8,512 bases of DNA from Deltaproteobacteria bacterium (GTDB lineage: Bacteria > Desulfobacterota_B > Binatia > UBA9968): contig JACPSF010000256.1 of the NCBI GenBank assembly GCA_016193385.1, positions 1-8,512 on the forward strand, read 5' to 3'. A model generated the notes under the pieces. That model saw only the letters and a program-made list of their open reading frames with translations, did not search any database and was not told the origin of the DNA. Made by a program: the position numbers and the translations under genes. The number at the start of each line of letters is the position of its first letter. Positions within the stretch are counted from its first letter, which is position 1. Below are positions 1 through 5,344 of the stretch, one piece after another.

Positions 1-461
1 AAGTAACGTGGCATTAAATGTCCCGATGTGGAACCGACGCTCCCAAAGGCAAAAGTCTTGCCTTTCAAATCTTTGACGGATTTGATGCCCGTCTCTTTGC
101 GGGTTATGAAATGGCTCTTGAACGCCGCATCTTCCTTCCGCATGACGATGCGCGTGGCGCCCTTGGCCCGCCGCGCGGCCTGGACTGAGGTCAGTCCACC
201 GTACCAGACCATATCAAGCTTGCCGGCGGCCAACCCTTCGACCGTAGCCGCATAGTCGACCACCGGGGTAAACTTCACCGGAATTCCGATTTCCTTGGCA
301 AGGTAGTCCGCAAACGGTTGATAAATGCGGAGCATCTCTTGAGGATTTTCGTCCGGTATGGCGGAAATCTTGAGCTCCGCTACCGGTTTCTGCGCGAAGG
401 CCGCCCCGCCAGCTAAGACCATCAACACAACCAACAATAGCCCGAGATATCGTTTTATGAT
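1..461 (-). CDS. PhnD-like ABC transporter substrate-binding protein, putative selenate-binding type (3' end outside window)
   Basis: Periplasmic binding component of an ABC importer; only the first 153 codons are present and the gene runs off the left edge. Residues 1-23 form a clear Sec signal peptide: basic IKRY start, Leu/Val-rich core, probable AFA cleavage site before Gln24. The mature part begins AELKISAIPDENP and carries DYAATVEGLAAGKLDMVWYGG-like sequence (about 69-89) and STSGHLMPRY (144-153), typical of the phosphate/phosphite/phosphonate-binding (PhnD-like) superfamily. From memory, the ISAIPDE, DYAATVE and STSGHLMP combination fits best the clade annotated as putative selenate ABC transporter binding proteins; phosphonate or phosphite binding is the alternative. 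The start is odd: the signal-peptide frame has no ATG, GTG or TTG at its natural beginning. The codon placed correctly behind the GGGGAGGG ribosome site is ATC (459-461), giving M-I-K-R-Y. It follows a LysR gene on the same strand and probably has its own promoter. Confidence 0.8.
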   Translation of the reverse strand, partial: MIKRYLGLLLVVLMVLAGGAAFAQKPVAELKISAIPDENPQEMLRIYQPFADYLAKEIGIPVKFTPVVDYAATVEGLAAGKLDMVWYGGLTSVQAARRAKGATRIVMRKEDAAFKSHFITRKETGIKSVKDLKGKTFAFGSVGSTSGHLMPRY

Positions 462-462
462 G

Positions 463-475
463 GACCCTCCCCTTT
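463..475 (-). promoter_or_regulatory. Ribosome binding site deciding an ATC start
   Basis: On the minus strand AAAAAAGGGGAGGG is followed by TCC and then ATC ATA AAA CGA. The purine-rich site is a good Shine-Dalgarno sequence at a normal distance from ATC at 461-459 (or ATA at 458-456). Nearby ATG codons (for example in the TATGTATATGG stretch just upstream) lie in another frame and do not reach the conserved protein. This supports initiation at ATC/ATA, or a base error in what should be ATG. Confidence 0.5.
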
Positions 476-486
476 TTTGACCACCC

Positions 487-517
487 CATATACATAAAAC
501 ATTCATCAATATGTCAA
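487..517 (-). promoter_or_regulatory. Sigma70-like promoter for the binding-protein gene
   Basis: The minus strand has a perfect TTGACA at 517-512. AT-rich sequence follows, with TATATG at 492-487 (19-nt spacer) or TATGTA at 500-495 with a shorter spacer as possible -10 elements. Transcription would start about 480, just ahead of the ribosome site at 463-475. The -35 box directly abuts the dyad at 518-532, a usual layout for a LysR-activated promoter whose -10 or spacing is imperfect. The exact -10 is uncertain. Confidence 0.45.
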
Positions 518-532
518 ATAGGAAATTTCTAT
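518..532. promoter_or_regulatory. LysR-type operator (T-N11-A dyad), proximal box
   Basis: On the plus strand ATAGGAAATTTCTAT is a 15-bp imperfect palindrome (one mismatched pair) that satisfies the T-N11-A pattern of LysR-family boxes. It abuts the -35 element of the binding-protein promoter. Ten of 13 core positions match a second dyad at 642-654. Probable binding site for the LysR regulator encoded next door; inferred from sequence only. Confidence 0.5.
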
Positions 533-533
533 A

Positions 534-556
534 AGACCGGGTAAAACGAAAGGTCT
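534..556. repeat. Inverted repeat AGACC-N13-GGTCT
   Basis: Perfect 5-bp arms AGACC (534-538) and GGTCT (552-556) are separated by 13 nt, directly beside the proximal LysR-type box. It could extend the regulatory region or form a weak RNA hairpin. It is short enough to be chance. Confidence 0.2.
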
Positions 557-640
557 CTTCTATGATGACCGCCCCGATCTCCGCGTCCAATTTTTCGGTT
601 TTCTCACTCGCTTGAGGGGCACCGCTGCCTCCACAGGAAG

Positions 641-655
641 GTAGAAAGCTTCTAT
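641..655. promoter_or_regulatory. LysR-type operator (T-N11-A dyad), distal box
   Basis: On the plus strand TAGAAAGCTTCTA at 642-654 is a perfect palindrome with 5-bp arms (TAGAA/TTCTA) and T-N11-A geometry. It matches the proximal box in 10 of 13 positions. Centre-to-centre distance is 123 bp, within reach of DNA looping by a LysR tetramer. A second role as a small hairpin after the lysR stop codon cannot be excluded. Confidence 0.45.
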
Positions 656-694
656 CAGAAGGAAAAAAACCCATTTAAAAGCTGCCACGTAAAA

Positions 695-1606
695 TCAATT
701 ATGTTTCAGAAAATGGATGAAAGCCTGAGAGACTGGGGAGAGGGTTCGCTGGCGGTGAAGGACCTGATAGAAATCTCGCTCCAGCTTGAGGCCGCGGATG
801 GGGACCTCTCTTAACAAACCGTCCTCGATCTCTCGCTGGATGGAGGTACGGGAAAGAATGGAGACTCCGTAGCCAGCGATGAGGGCTTCTTTGATGGCCT
901 CGGTACTGCCCAACACCATGATGACATTGAGGAGCGTCTCAGGCTCTTTTACTTTTCTGCTTAGGAGGCTACGGAAAGACCGCAGCGTCCCAGACCCTTC
1001 TTCTCGTGAAATAAAGCCCTCTTTCTTAAGATCGTTTAGATCCACCTCTTTGACGCGAGTCCACGGATGCCCTTTTGGAACAGCTAACACCATCTCGTCT
1101 TTCCAGACGCCTTGAAAGTTCAGCCGGCCGTCGCCTCCTTTGAATCCGACAAACCCGATTTCTACCTGGCCGTCCAGCACTGCTTCGACGATCCCCGCCG
1201 AATCGCCAATGCGCAGGATCGGCCTGACTTCGGGATATTTTCGTATAAAGGCGCCGAGCCTTCGCGGCAAGATAAATTCCCCTGGGATATTGCTCCCGCC
1301 GACCAGCAACTCCCCTCGAACCCTCCCCTGAAAGTTGTGCAGGGCGGCCTGCGTTTCCCGCTTTAAAGCCAGCAACGCCTTGGCACGTTCCAAAAGGACT
1401 TGGCCCAGAGCCGTCGGAGTGATTTTTCCCCCAATTCGGTTAAGGATTTTTGCGCCGAGGCTCTCTTCTAATTCCCGGACATGCGCGCTGACGGTGGGCT
1501 GCCTCAGCGAGAGATGATCGGCTGCGAGGGAGAAGCTCTTGAACTCGGCCACCCAGTAGAAGACCTCCAACTTGCGCAGATCCAGATCGACCTTCGGTTT
1601 AGCCAT
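695..1606 (-). CDS. LysR-type transcriptional regulator, possibly selenium-metabolism associated
   Basis: DNA-binding regulator of 303 residues from ATG at 1606, normal for LysR proteins. The winged helix-turn-helix spans about residues 9-66 (LRKLEVFYWVAEFKSFSLAA, then RQPTVSAHVRELE and LGQVLLERA). A linker helix follows, then the two-lobed effector-binding domain from about 97 (GELLVGGSNIPGEFILP, then RIGDSAGIVEAVLDGQVEIG). The SNIPGEF/ILP and GDS-EAVLDG pattern resembles CysL-like regulators and, from memory, the family labelled selenium metabolism-associated LysR regulator. The adjacent selenate-type binding protein supports that reading but does not prove it. ATG at 1606 has GGGAG four bases upstream and leaves the usual short lead before the helix-turn-helix. 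GTG at 1645 would add 13 residues and sits behind a stronger AAGGAGG. Divergent from the ygfZ-like gene; the two 5' ends nearly touch. Probably acts on the dyads at 518-532 and 641-655. Confidence 0.88.
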   Translation of the reverse strand: MAKPKVDLDLRKLEVFYWVAEFKSFSLAADHLSLRQPTVSAHVRELEESLGAKILNRIGGKITPTALGQVLLERAKALLALKRETQAALHNFQGRVRGELLVGGSNIPGEFILPRRLGAFIRKYPEVRPILRIGDSAGIVEAVLDGQVEIGFVGFKGGDGRLNFQGVWKDEMVLAVPKGHPWTRVKEVDLNDLKKEGFISREEGSGTLRSFRSLLSRKVKEPETLLNVIMVLGSTEAIKEALIAGYGVSILSRTSIQREIEDGLLREVPIRGLKLERDFYQVLHRQRTLSPVSQAFIHFLKHN

Positions 1607-1619
1607 AGAACTCCCAAAG

Positions 1620-1649
1620 TTATCCATTAAACGGGAAGCGAACACGCAT
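1620..1649 (-). CDS. Possible leader peptide MRVRFPFNG upstream of the LysR gene
   Basis: The strongest ribosome site near the LysR gene (AAGGAGG, about 1656-1662) lies six bases before an ATG at 1649. That ATG opens a nine-codon frame ending in TAA at 1620-1622, thirteen bases before the preferred LysR start at 1606. It overlaps in another frame the alternative GTG start at 1645. Either the strong site serves the GTG start of LysR, or the short frame is translated and coupled to LysR. No homology can be judged at this length. Confidence 0.25.
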   Translation of the reverse strand: MRVRFPFNG

Positions 1650-1664
1650 TGTCAACCTCCTTAA

Positions 1665-2792
1665 ATGGAGCTATATTTTGGCGTTGTGTCCAAACAATCC
1701 CCGCTCGCAGAACGCCATCGGTCCCACGGGGCCGAGTGGATCGAAGAGAACGGGTGGTTGCTCCCGGGCCATTTCGGCGACCCAGCCGAGGAGTATCGCG
1801 CCGTGCGCGAGCGGGTCGGGCTGCTGGACCTCTGCCGCCGGAGTCTCGTCCGCCTCCTAGGTCCGGATCGGCTCTCTTTCCTTCAGGGAATGGTCTCTAA
1901 CGATGTCAAGCCTCTGCTCCCTGGCCAAGGCCTCGATGCCGCGATCCTGGACGTAAGCGGCAAAATTCTGGCAGATGTCAGAATACTCTGCGCAGACGAG
2001 TCGTTTGTTCTGGACCTTTGGGAATCTCTCGCGCAAAAAATTCTGCACCACCTCCATCGGTATCTCGTCGCCGATGAGGTGGAGATCATAGACTTGACGG
2101 GGCAGTTCGGCATCCTCTCCCTTCAGGGACCGAAGGCCCGCCCCCTCCTCCGGGAGATCTGCGCGGGACAAGAGTTCCCGTCGAGGCCATACAGCCATCG
2201 CACCATGAGGATCGGCGATGCCGAGGTCGGGATGGCTTGCGCCACGCATACCGGTGAGGAAGGCTTCGACCTCTTCATCGAGACCAAAGATCTCTCACGC
2301 GTGGCCTCCCGCCTTGAAAAAGCCGGGGAGAGGCTTTCTCTTCGCTGGGTCGGGACCCAGGCGCTGGAAACGCTTCGCATCGAGGCGGGGATTCCGCTTT
2401 ACGGTGTCGACATGGATGAAGGGAATCTGTTGCTGGAGACAGGCTTGGATCACGCCGTGAGTTTCCACAAAGGATGTTATTTGGGCCAGGAGGTGGTCGA
2501 GCGGATCCGCTCCCGCGGCCACGTCAACAGAAAGCTCGTCGGACTGGTGCTCGAAGGGGAAAAGGCCGCCCGCGCCGGTGATAAAATCCTTGCGGGCAAC
2601 AAAGAGGTCGGCAGGGTTACCAGCTCGGTCGTCTCCCCGGCCGTAAAAAAACCGATAGCTTTCGGATATGTCTCCCGGGACCATTGCCGGGACGGGACTC
2701 GCCTCGCTATCCGTTCCGACGCAGAGACCTTCCCCGCGGTGATCTCCACCCTGCCCTTCTACAAAACCACGGCCTCTCTTGAATCGACCTAG
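1665..2792 (+). CDS. ygfZ: YgfZ/GcvT-like folate-binding protein
   Basis: Folate-binding protein related to the glycine-cleavage T protein; YgfZ/Iba57-type proteins help to build or repair certain Fe-S enzymes and are cytosolic. The 375 residues contain a GcvT-like N-terminal region (HFGDPAEEYRAVRERVGLLDL, SFLQGMVSNDV) and the YgfZ signature K-G-C-Y-x-G-Q-E at residues 269-276, with Cys271 conserved. A GcvT C-terminal barrel follows (GHVNRKLVGL, then IAFGYVSRD). The signature separates it from a true aminomethyltransferase. ATG at 1665 has no good ribosome site; GTG at 1686, giving VSKQSPLAERH, looks closer to the usual start of relatives. Its 5' end is nearly back-to-back with the divergent LysR gene, so its promoter would lie inside that gene. 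A Rieske ferredoxin gene follows after 46 nt and is probably co-transcribed, which suits an Fe-S role. Confidence 0.88.
   Translation: MELYFGVVSKQSPLAERHRSHGAEWIEENGWLLPGHFGDPAEEYRAVRERVGLLDLCRRSLVRLLGPDRLSFLQGMVSNDVKPLLPGQGLDAAILDVSGKILADVRILCADESFVLDLWESLAQKILHHLHRYLVADEVEIIDLTGQFGILSLQGPKARPLLREICAGQEFPSRPYSHRTMRIGDAEVGMACATHTGEEGFDLFIETKDLSRVASRLEKAGERLSLRWVGTQALETLRIEAGIPLYGVDMDEGNLLLETGLDHAVSFHKGCYLGQEVVERIRSRGHVNRKLVGLVLEGEKAARAGDKILAGNKEVGRVTSSVVSPAVKKPIAFGYVSRDHCRDGTRLAIRSDAETFPAVISTLPFYKTTASLEST
1670..1697 (-). promoter_or_regulatory. Candidate promoter for the LysR gene
   Basis: On the minus strand TTGTTT (1697-1692), a 16-nt spacer and TATAGC (1675-1670) form a weak sigma70-like promoter inside the start of the divergent ygfZ-like gene. 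Transcription would begin near 1663, almost at the AAGGAGG site. Weak by sequence alone. Confidence 0.25.
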
Positions 2793-3534
2793 CAGCTAAG
2801 ATAAATATAGCGCGCGACAGAGAAAGGAGCTTCGAGGGATGGCGGAGTTCGTAAAGGTCTGTAAAACCCAGGACGTCCGGGCTGGCTCGGGCAAGACGGT
2901 CGATGTCAAAGGAAAGCCTGTTGCCGTCTTCAACATTGATGGGAACTTTTGTGCGATCAGCGATACCTGTTTGCACCGCGGCGGTCCCTTGGGTGAAGGC
3001 GAGCTTGAGGGAAAAATTGTGACCTGCCCGTGGCACGGCTGGAAATACGACGTCACCACCGGTGTCAACGAAACCAACCCCTCCCTCGCGGTCGAAAAAT
3101 ACCAGGTCAAGATAGACGGCGACGATCTTCTCGTCGCTGCGCCAGCGGACCACCCCCTGTTTATCGATCACGAATACCGCCCGCTTGGGAAATCCTTGCG
3201 GCCTCAAGCAGTCGTACGTTTGACAAACCGCTCCGTGCGGGTAAAAGTCGGAGAGCATCGGAAAGCCAATCCCTCCCATCTTTTCCGCGAATGCTTTATG
3301 CGAGAAAGGTGAATCCACGCTTACGCTCAGGACCTGAGCGTCTCTGGCCTCGAATTCCTTGCGATCGGATTCGAGGTTCTGGAGTTCCTGCTGTCAGCCA
3401 CCGGTAAAATCGAGCGGGTAGAAGGCCAGGACGACGTTCTTCTTTCCCGCGAAGTCCGTGAGGCTCACCTTTTCCTGAAAGGTTACCGGAAGCGTAAAAT
3501 CAGGGGCTTTCTCCCCTACATTGGGCATCGCCAT
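2707..3534 (-). CDS. Selenocysteine-containing peroxiredoxin (AhpC/TSA family), UGA at codon 47, 3' end abnormal
   Basis: Thiol-type peroxidase reducing H2O2 or alkyl hydroperoxides. ATG at 3534 follows GGAGGAGG. Continuous translation gives [13 protein letters not shown], then [14 protein letters not shown], a TGA codon (3394-3396), [40 protein letters not shown], and [17 protein letters not shown] at about 115-131. The family active site is P-x-x-x-T-x-x-C. Here it reads P40-L-D-F-T44-G-G-UGA47, so the stop codon sits exactly on the peroxidatic Cys, as in known selenoprotein peroxiredoxins. A SECIS-like hairpin follows at the right distance. Cys104 and Cys109 remain as possible resolving residues. 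A standard gene caller would break this gene, leaving a GTG-started fragment at 3318. After W131 (nt 3142) family similarity stops and the frame runs on, antisense to the Rieske and ygfZ-like genes, to TAG at 2707-2709. The normal protein should have about 150 residues, so the last 15-20 codons and the stop seem lost. Confidence 0.8.
2839..3312 (+). CDS. Rieske [2Fe-2S] ferredoxin with an unnatural C-terminal read-through
   Basis: Small soluble Rieske-type electron carrier, like the ferredoxin subunits of ring-hydroxylating oxygenases or the small nitrite reductase subunit. Cluster ligands are plain: C44-L-H46 in CLHRGGPLG and C63-P-W-H66 in CPWHGWKYD. The start is supported by AAAGGAG nine bases before ATG at 2839. 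Relatives usually have about 100-110 residues and end soon after a D-D-x-L-V-x strand. Here that strand (DDLLVA, about 95-100) ends near nt 3141, but no stop follows. The frame continues about 55 codons to TGA at 3310-3312. That tail (basic, [14 protein letters not shown]) is exactly antisense to the peroxiredoxin gene and resembles nothing I recognise. The true or ancestral end is therefore probably near 3141. Which oxidoreductase it serves is not visible here. Confidence 0.88.
   Translation: MAEFVKVCKTQDVRAGSGKTVDVKGKPVAVFNIDGNFCAISDTCLHRGGPLGEGELEGKIVTCPWHGWKYDVTTGVNETNPSLAVEKYQVKIDGDDLLVAAPADHPLFIDHEYRPLGKSLRPQAVVRLTNRSVRVKVGEHRKANPSHLFRECFMRER
3348..3376 (-). promoter_or_regulatory. Bacterial SECIS element in the peroxiredoxin mRNA
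   Basis: Downstream of the TGA the minus strand folds as CCTCGAATCC (3376-3367), loop GATCGCAA (3366-3359), GGAATTCGAGG (3358-3348). This gives ten Watson-Crick pairs with a single bulged A on the 3' side. The eight-base loop begins with G, and 27 nt separate the TGA from the loop. As I recall them, bacterial SECIS rules ask for a stem-loop with a 3-14-nt apical loop, G among its first two bases, and about 16-37 nt between UGA and loop; all are met. It would recruit SelB with Sec-tRNA. Confidence 0.72.
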
Positions 3535-3612
3535 AGAAAACCTCCTCCTCTAAAATTTGGGCTCCGACGAATCTAGAACTGCTAACATGGTTTAAAAATT
3601 TGTTCAACTGAC

Positions 3613-4425
3613 TCAACGATGCGCCGAAATCGCCTCCTCGACTTCTCTGCCCAGACTCACCCGCACCTCCTCTTCGATCCACCTCCAGATCTTATCCGTA
3701 TAACGCACGAACTCCGGGGTCCGCTTGATCATCAGCTCGCGCGGCCGGGGAAGATTAATGGATACTTCTTCCTTAATCCGTCCCGGCCGCACCGTAAAAA
3801 CCAAAACCCGATCGGAGAGGTAGACCGCCTCATCGATCTGATGCGTGACAAATACGACTGTCTTCTTCGCTTCGCGCCAGATGCGTAACAGCTCCGCCTG
3901 CATGATCTCGCGGGTCTGAGCGTCGAGAGCGGCAAAGGGCTCGTCCATAAGTAGCACTTCAGGACCCACCGTGAGGGCGCGAGCCAGATTCACGCGCTGG
4001 CGCATACCCCCCGACAGCTCGTGCGGATAGTAGCTGTCGAATCCTTCTAGGCCCACGAGTTGCAGCACGGTCCGCGCGAGCCTCCGGGCAGCGTTCATTT
4101 CCTTGCGTTGAACCTCGGGACCGAAGACGGTGTTTCCTAGCACTGTCCTCCAGGGAAACAGCCCATCTTGCTGGAACACGAACCCACGGTCGGATCCCGG
4201 CTTGGCCACCACCTTGCCATCAATAGCGACCGTCCCCGAACTCGGCTCGATGAGTCCGTCCAGGATCCGCAAAAAGGTTGTCTTGCCACATCCGGATGCC
4301 CCGACGACGCTAACAAACTCCCCGTCTCTGATCTTGACGCTGACATCTCGGAGAACCTCGATGCGACTGTAGCCTCTGCGAAAGATTTTACACAGGCCCC
4401 GGGTTTCCAACTTGTATGCGGCCAC
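3613..4425 (-). CDS. ABC transporter ATP-binding protein, SsuB/TauB/NrtD type
   Basis: Cytoplasmic ATPase that powers a membrane importer; 270 residues, usual for the nitrate/sulfonate/taurine group. Visible motifs: Walker A GASGCGKTT (42-50), Q-loop FVFQQDGLFPW with Gln85/86, signature LSGGMRQR (137-144), Walker B VLLMDEPF with Glu162, D-loop ALD (166-168) and switch histidine THQ (His195). The C-terminal LPRPRELMIKRTPEF stretch is also typical of the SsuB/TauB group. GTG at 4425 is preferred because it follows GGAG by seven bases and gives the normal family N-terminus. A longer frame from 4527 would overlap the upstream gene. The permease stop (4427-4429) is one base away, so the two genes are translationally coupled. 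Substrate cannot be told from an ATPase. Confidence 0.92.
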   Translation of the reverse strand: MAAYKLETRGLCKIFRRGYSRIEVLRDVSVKIRDGEFVSVVGASGCGKTTFLRILDGLIEPSSGTVAIDGKVVAKPGSDRGFVFQQDGLFPWRTVLGNTVFGPEVQRKEMNAARRLARTVLQLVGLEGFDSYYPHELSGGMRQRVNLARALTVGPEVLLMDEPFAALDAQTREIMQAELLRIWREAKKTVVFVTHQIDEAVYLSDRVLVFTVRPGRIKEEVSINLPRPRELMIKRTPEFVRYTDKIWRWIEEEVRVSLGREVEEAISAHR

Positions 4426-4426
4426 T

Positions 4427-5257
4427 TTACTCTCCTGATTCCTGAAAGCGCCAAGGGGCCATCTGCCGTTCGCACCACTTGATAATTTCAACGGTGATAA
4501 CGCCGCTGGCGGCGAGAATGAAAACACCGACGAACAATCCGGCAGTATCGAAGGTCTGGGCAGAAATCATAATCAGCCAACCCAGTCCCTCTTTGGCACC
4601 GAAGAGCTCGGCGACCACCACCCCGACCAAGCCACGCGCCACTCCCAACCGCAACCCGGCGATAATAAAGGGGAGGGCCGCAGGGAACCTCACCTTGGTA
4701 AAAATTTGTGTGGCGCTCGAACCGAAGGAACGGGCCACTTCAATCAAGTTCGGATCGGTCGTGGCGAGCCCAGCGAAGGTATTGATGAGTACAGGGAAGA
4801 TCGCCACTACGAAGATCACCGCGACCTTGGAACTGATCCCAATGCCGAACCAGAGGATAAACAGAGGTCCCAGCGCGATGATGGGTGTGCTGTAGAGCAT
4901 GGAAACCCACGGATCGAAGAAATCCCGGATCGTAACGGAACTCGCCATCAGGACCCCGAAGAGGATCCCGACCAAAGAGGCGATGAAGAAGCCTAGCACA
5001 AACTCCTGAAAGCTTGCCCAGAGATGGACCTGCAGCTCATGAGCCTGCCAGAGCTCGACCGTCCGTTTGAACACCGCCGTAAGAGACGCAAAAAAAAGCG
5101 GATTTTTTACGATCACCTGAGCCACAAGCTCCCACAAGATCACCACCAATACGATGGATGCGGCTGCCCGCATGGTCGACGGTCTGATCACATGCAGGAG
5201 CCTACGCGCCCCACCCGCTGCAGATTCCCCCGCCACAGCGATCCCGTTTCGAGCCAT
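4427..5257 (-). CDS. ABC transporter permease, SsuC/TauC type
   Basis: Inner-membrane subunit of an importer in the nitrate/sulfonate/taurine (binding-protein-dependent) family; 276 residues, normal length. About six hydrophobic helices are visible, e.g. about 31-50, 85-106, 120-138, 143-164, 197-220 and 240-258. The EAA loop that docks on the ATPase is clear at about 173-203 (EVARSFGSSATQIFTKVRFP, then Leu-Pro and IIAGLRLG). The short N-terminal tail is cytoplasmic. ATG at 5257 is supported by AGGAGG five bases upstream. It is followed immediately by the ATPase gene and preceded by 87 nt after the amidohydrolase stop, without a convincing terminator. The same transcript probably carries the flavoprotein and amidohydrolase, which suggests uptake of the compound those enzymes degrade. 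The matching binding-protein gene is not visible. Confidence 0.92.
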   Translation of the reverse strand: MARNGIAVAGESAAGGARRLLHVIRPSTMRAAASIVLVVILWELVAQVIVKNPLFFASLTAVFKRTVELWQAHELQVHLWASFQEFVLGFFIASLVGILFGVLMASSVTIRDFFDPWVSMLYSTPIIALGPLFILWFGIGISSKVAVIFVVAIFPVLINTFAGLATTDPNLIEVARSFGSSATQIFTKVRFPAALPFIIAGLRLGVARGLVGVVVAELFGAKEGLGWLIMISAQTFDTAGLFVGVFILAASGVITVEIIKWCERQMAPWRFQESGE

Positions 5258-5344
5258 AATTTCCTCCTGACCTCTACAATAGCAAACCGCAATGAAGGCG
5301 ATTGCCGTTGGAGAATAACCCGATGGGAAACCGCTGGCCGCCGT

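Noticed and set aside
214..495. Minus-strand frame with an ATG at 495 and a ribosome site downstream of it
   Set aside because: It is one frame off the binding protein, and its translation (rich in Arg/Gly) has no signal peptide or recognisable domain.
2707..3318. A 203-residue minus-strand frame starting at GTG 3318 as a separate gene
   Set aside because: Its first part is the C-terminal half of the peroxiredoxin after the UGA; the rest is antisense of the Rieske and ygfZ-like genes.
3394..3396. The TGA as an ordinary nonsense mutation in a pseudogene
   Set aside because: It sits exactly on the active-site Cys codon, flanking sequence is fully conserved, and a SECIS-like hairpin follows. 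The odd 3' end leaves some doubt about the gene's health.
3535..3612. A third LysR-type box or promoter before the peroxiredoxin (TAG-N5-CTA at about 3574)
   Set aside because: Arm spacing is two bases short of the other boxes, and the TTGAAC/TAGCAG promoter match is too weak to call.
5258..5344. Terminator between the amidohydrolase and permease genes
   Set aside because: Only a five-pair stem (GCAAT/ATTGC) without a T run; it does not look like a Rho-independent terminator.
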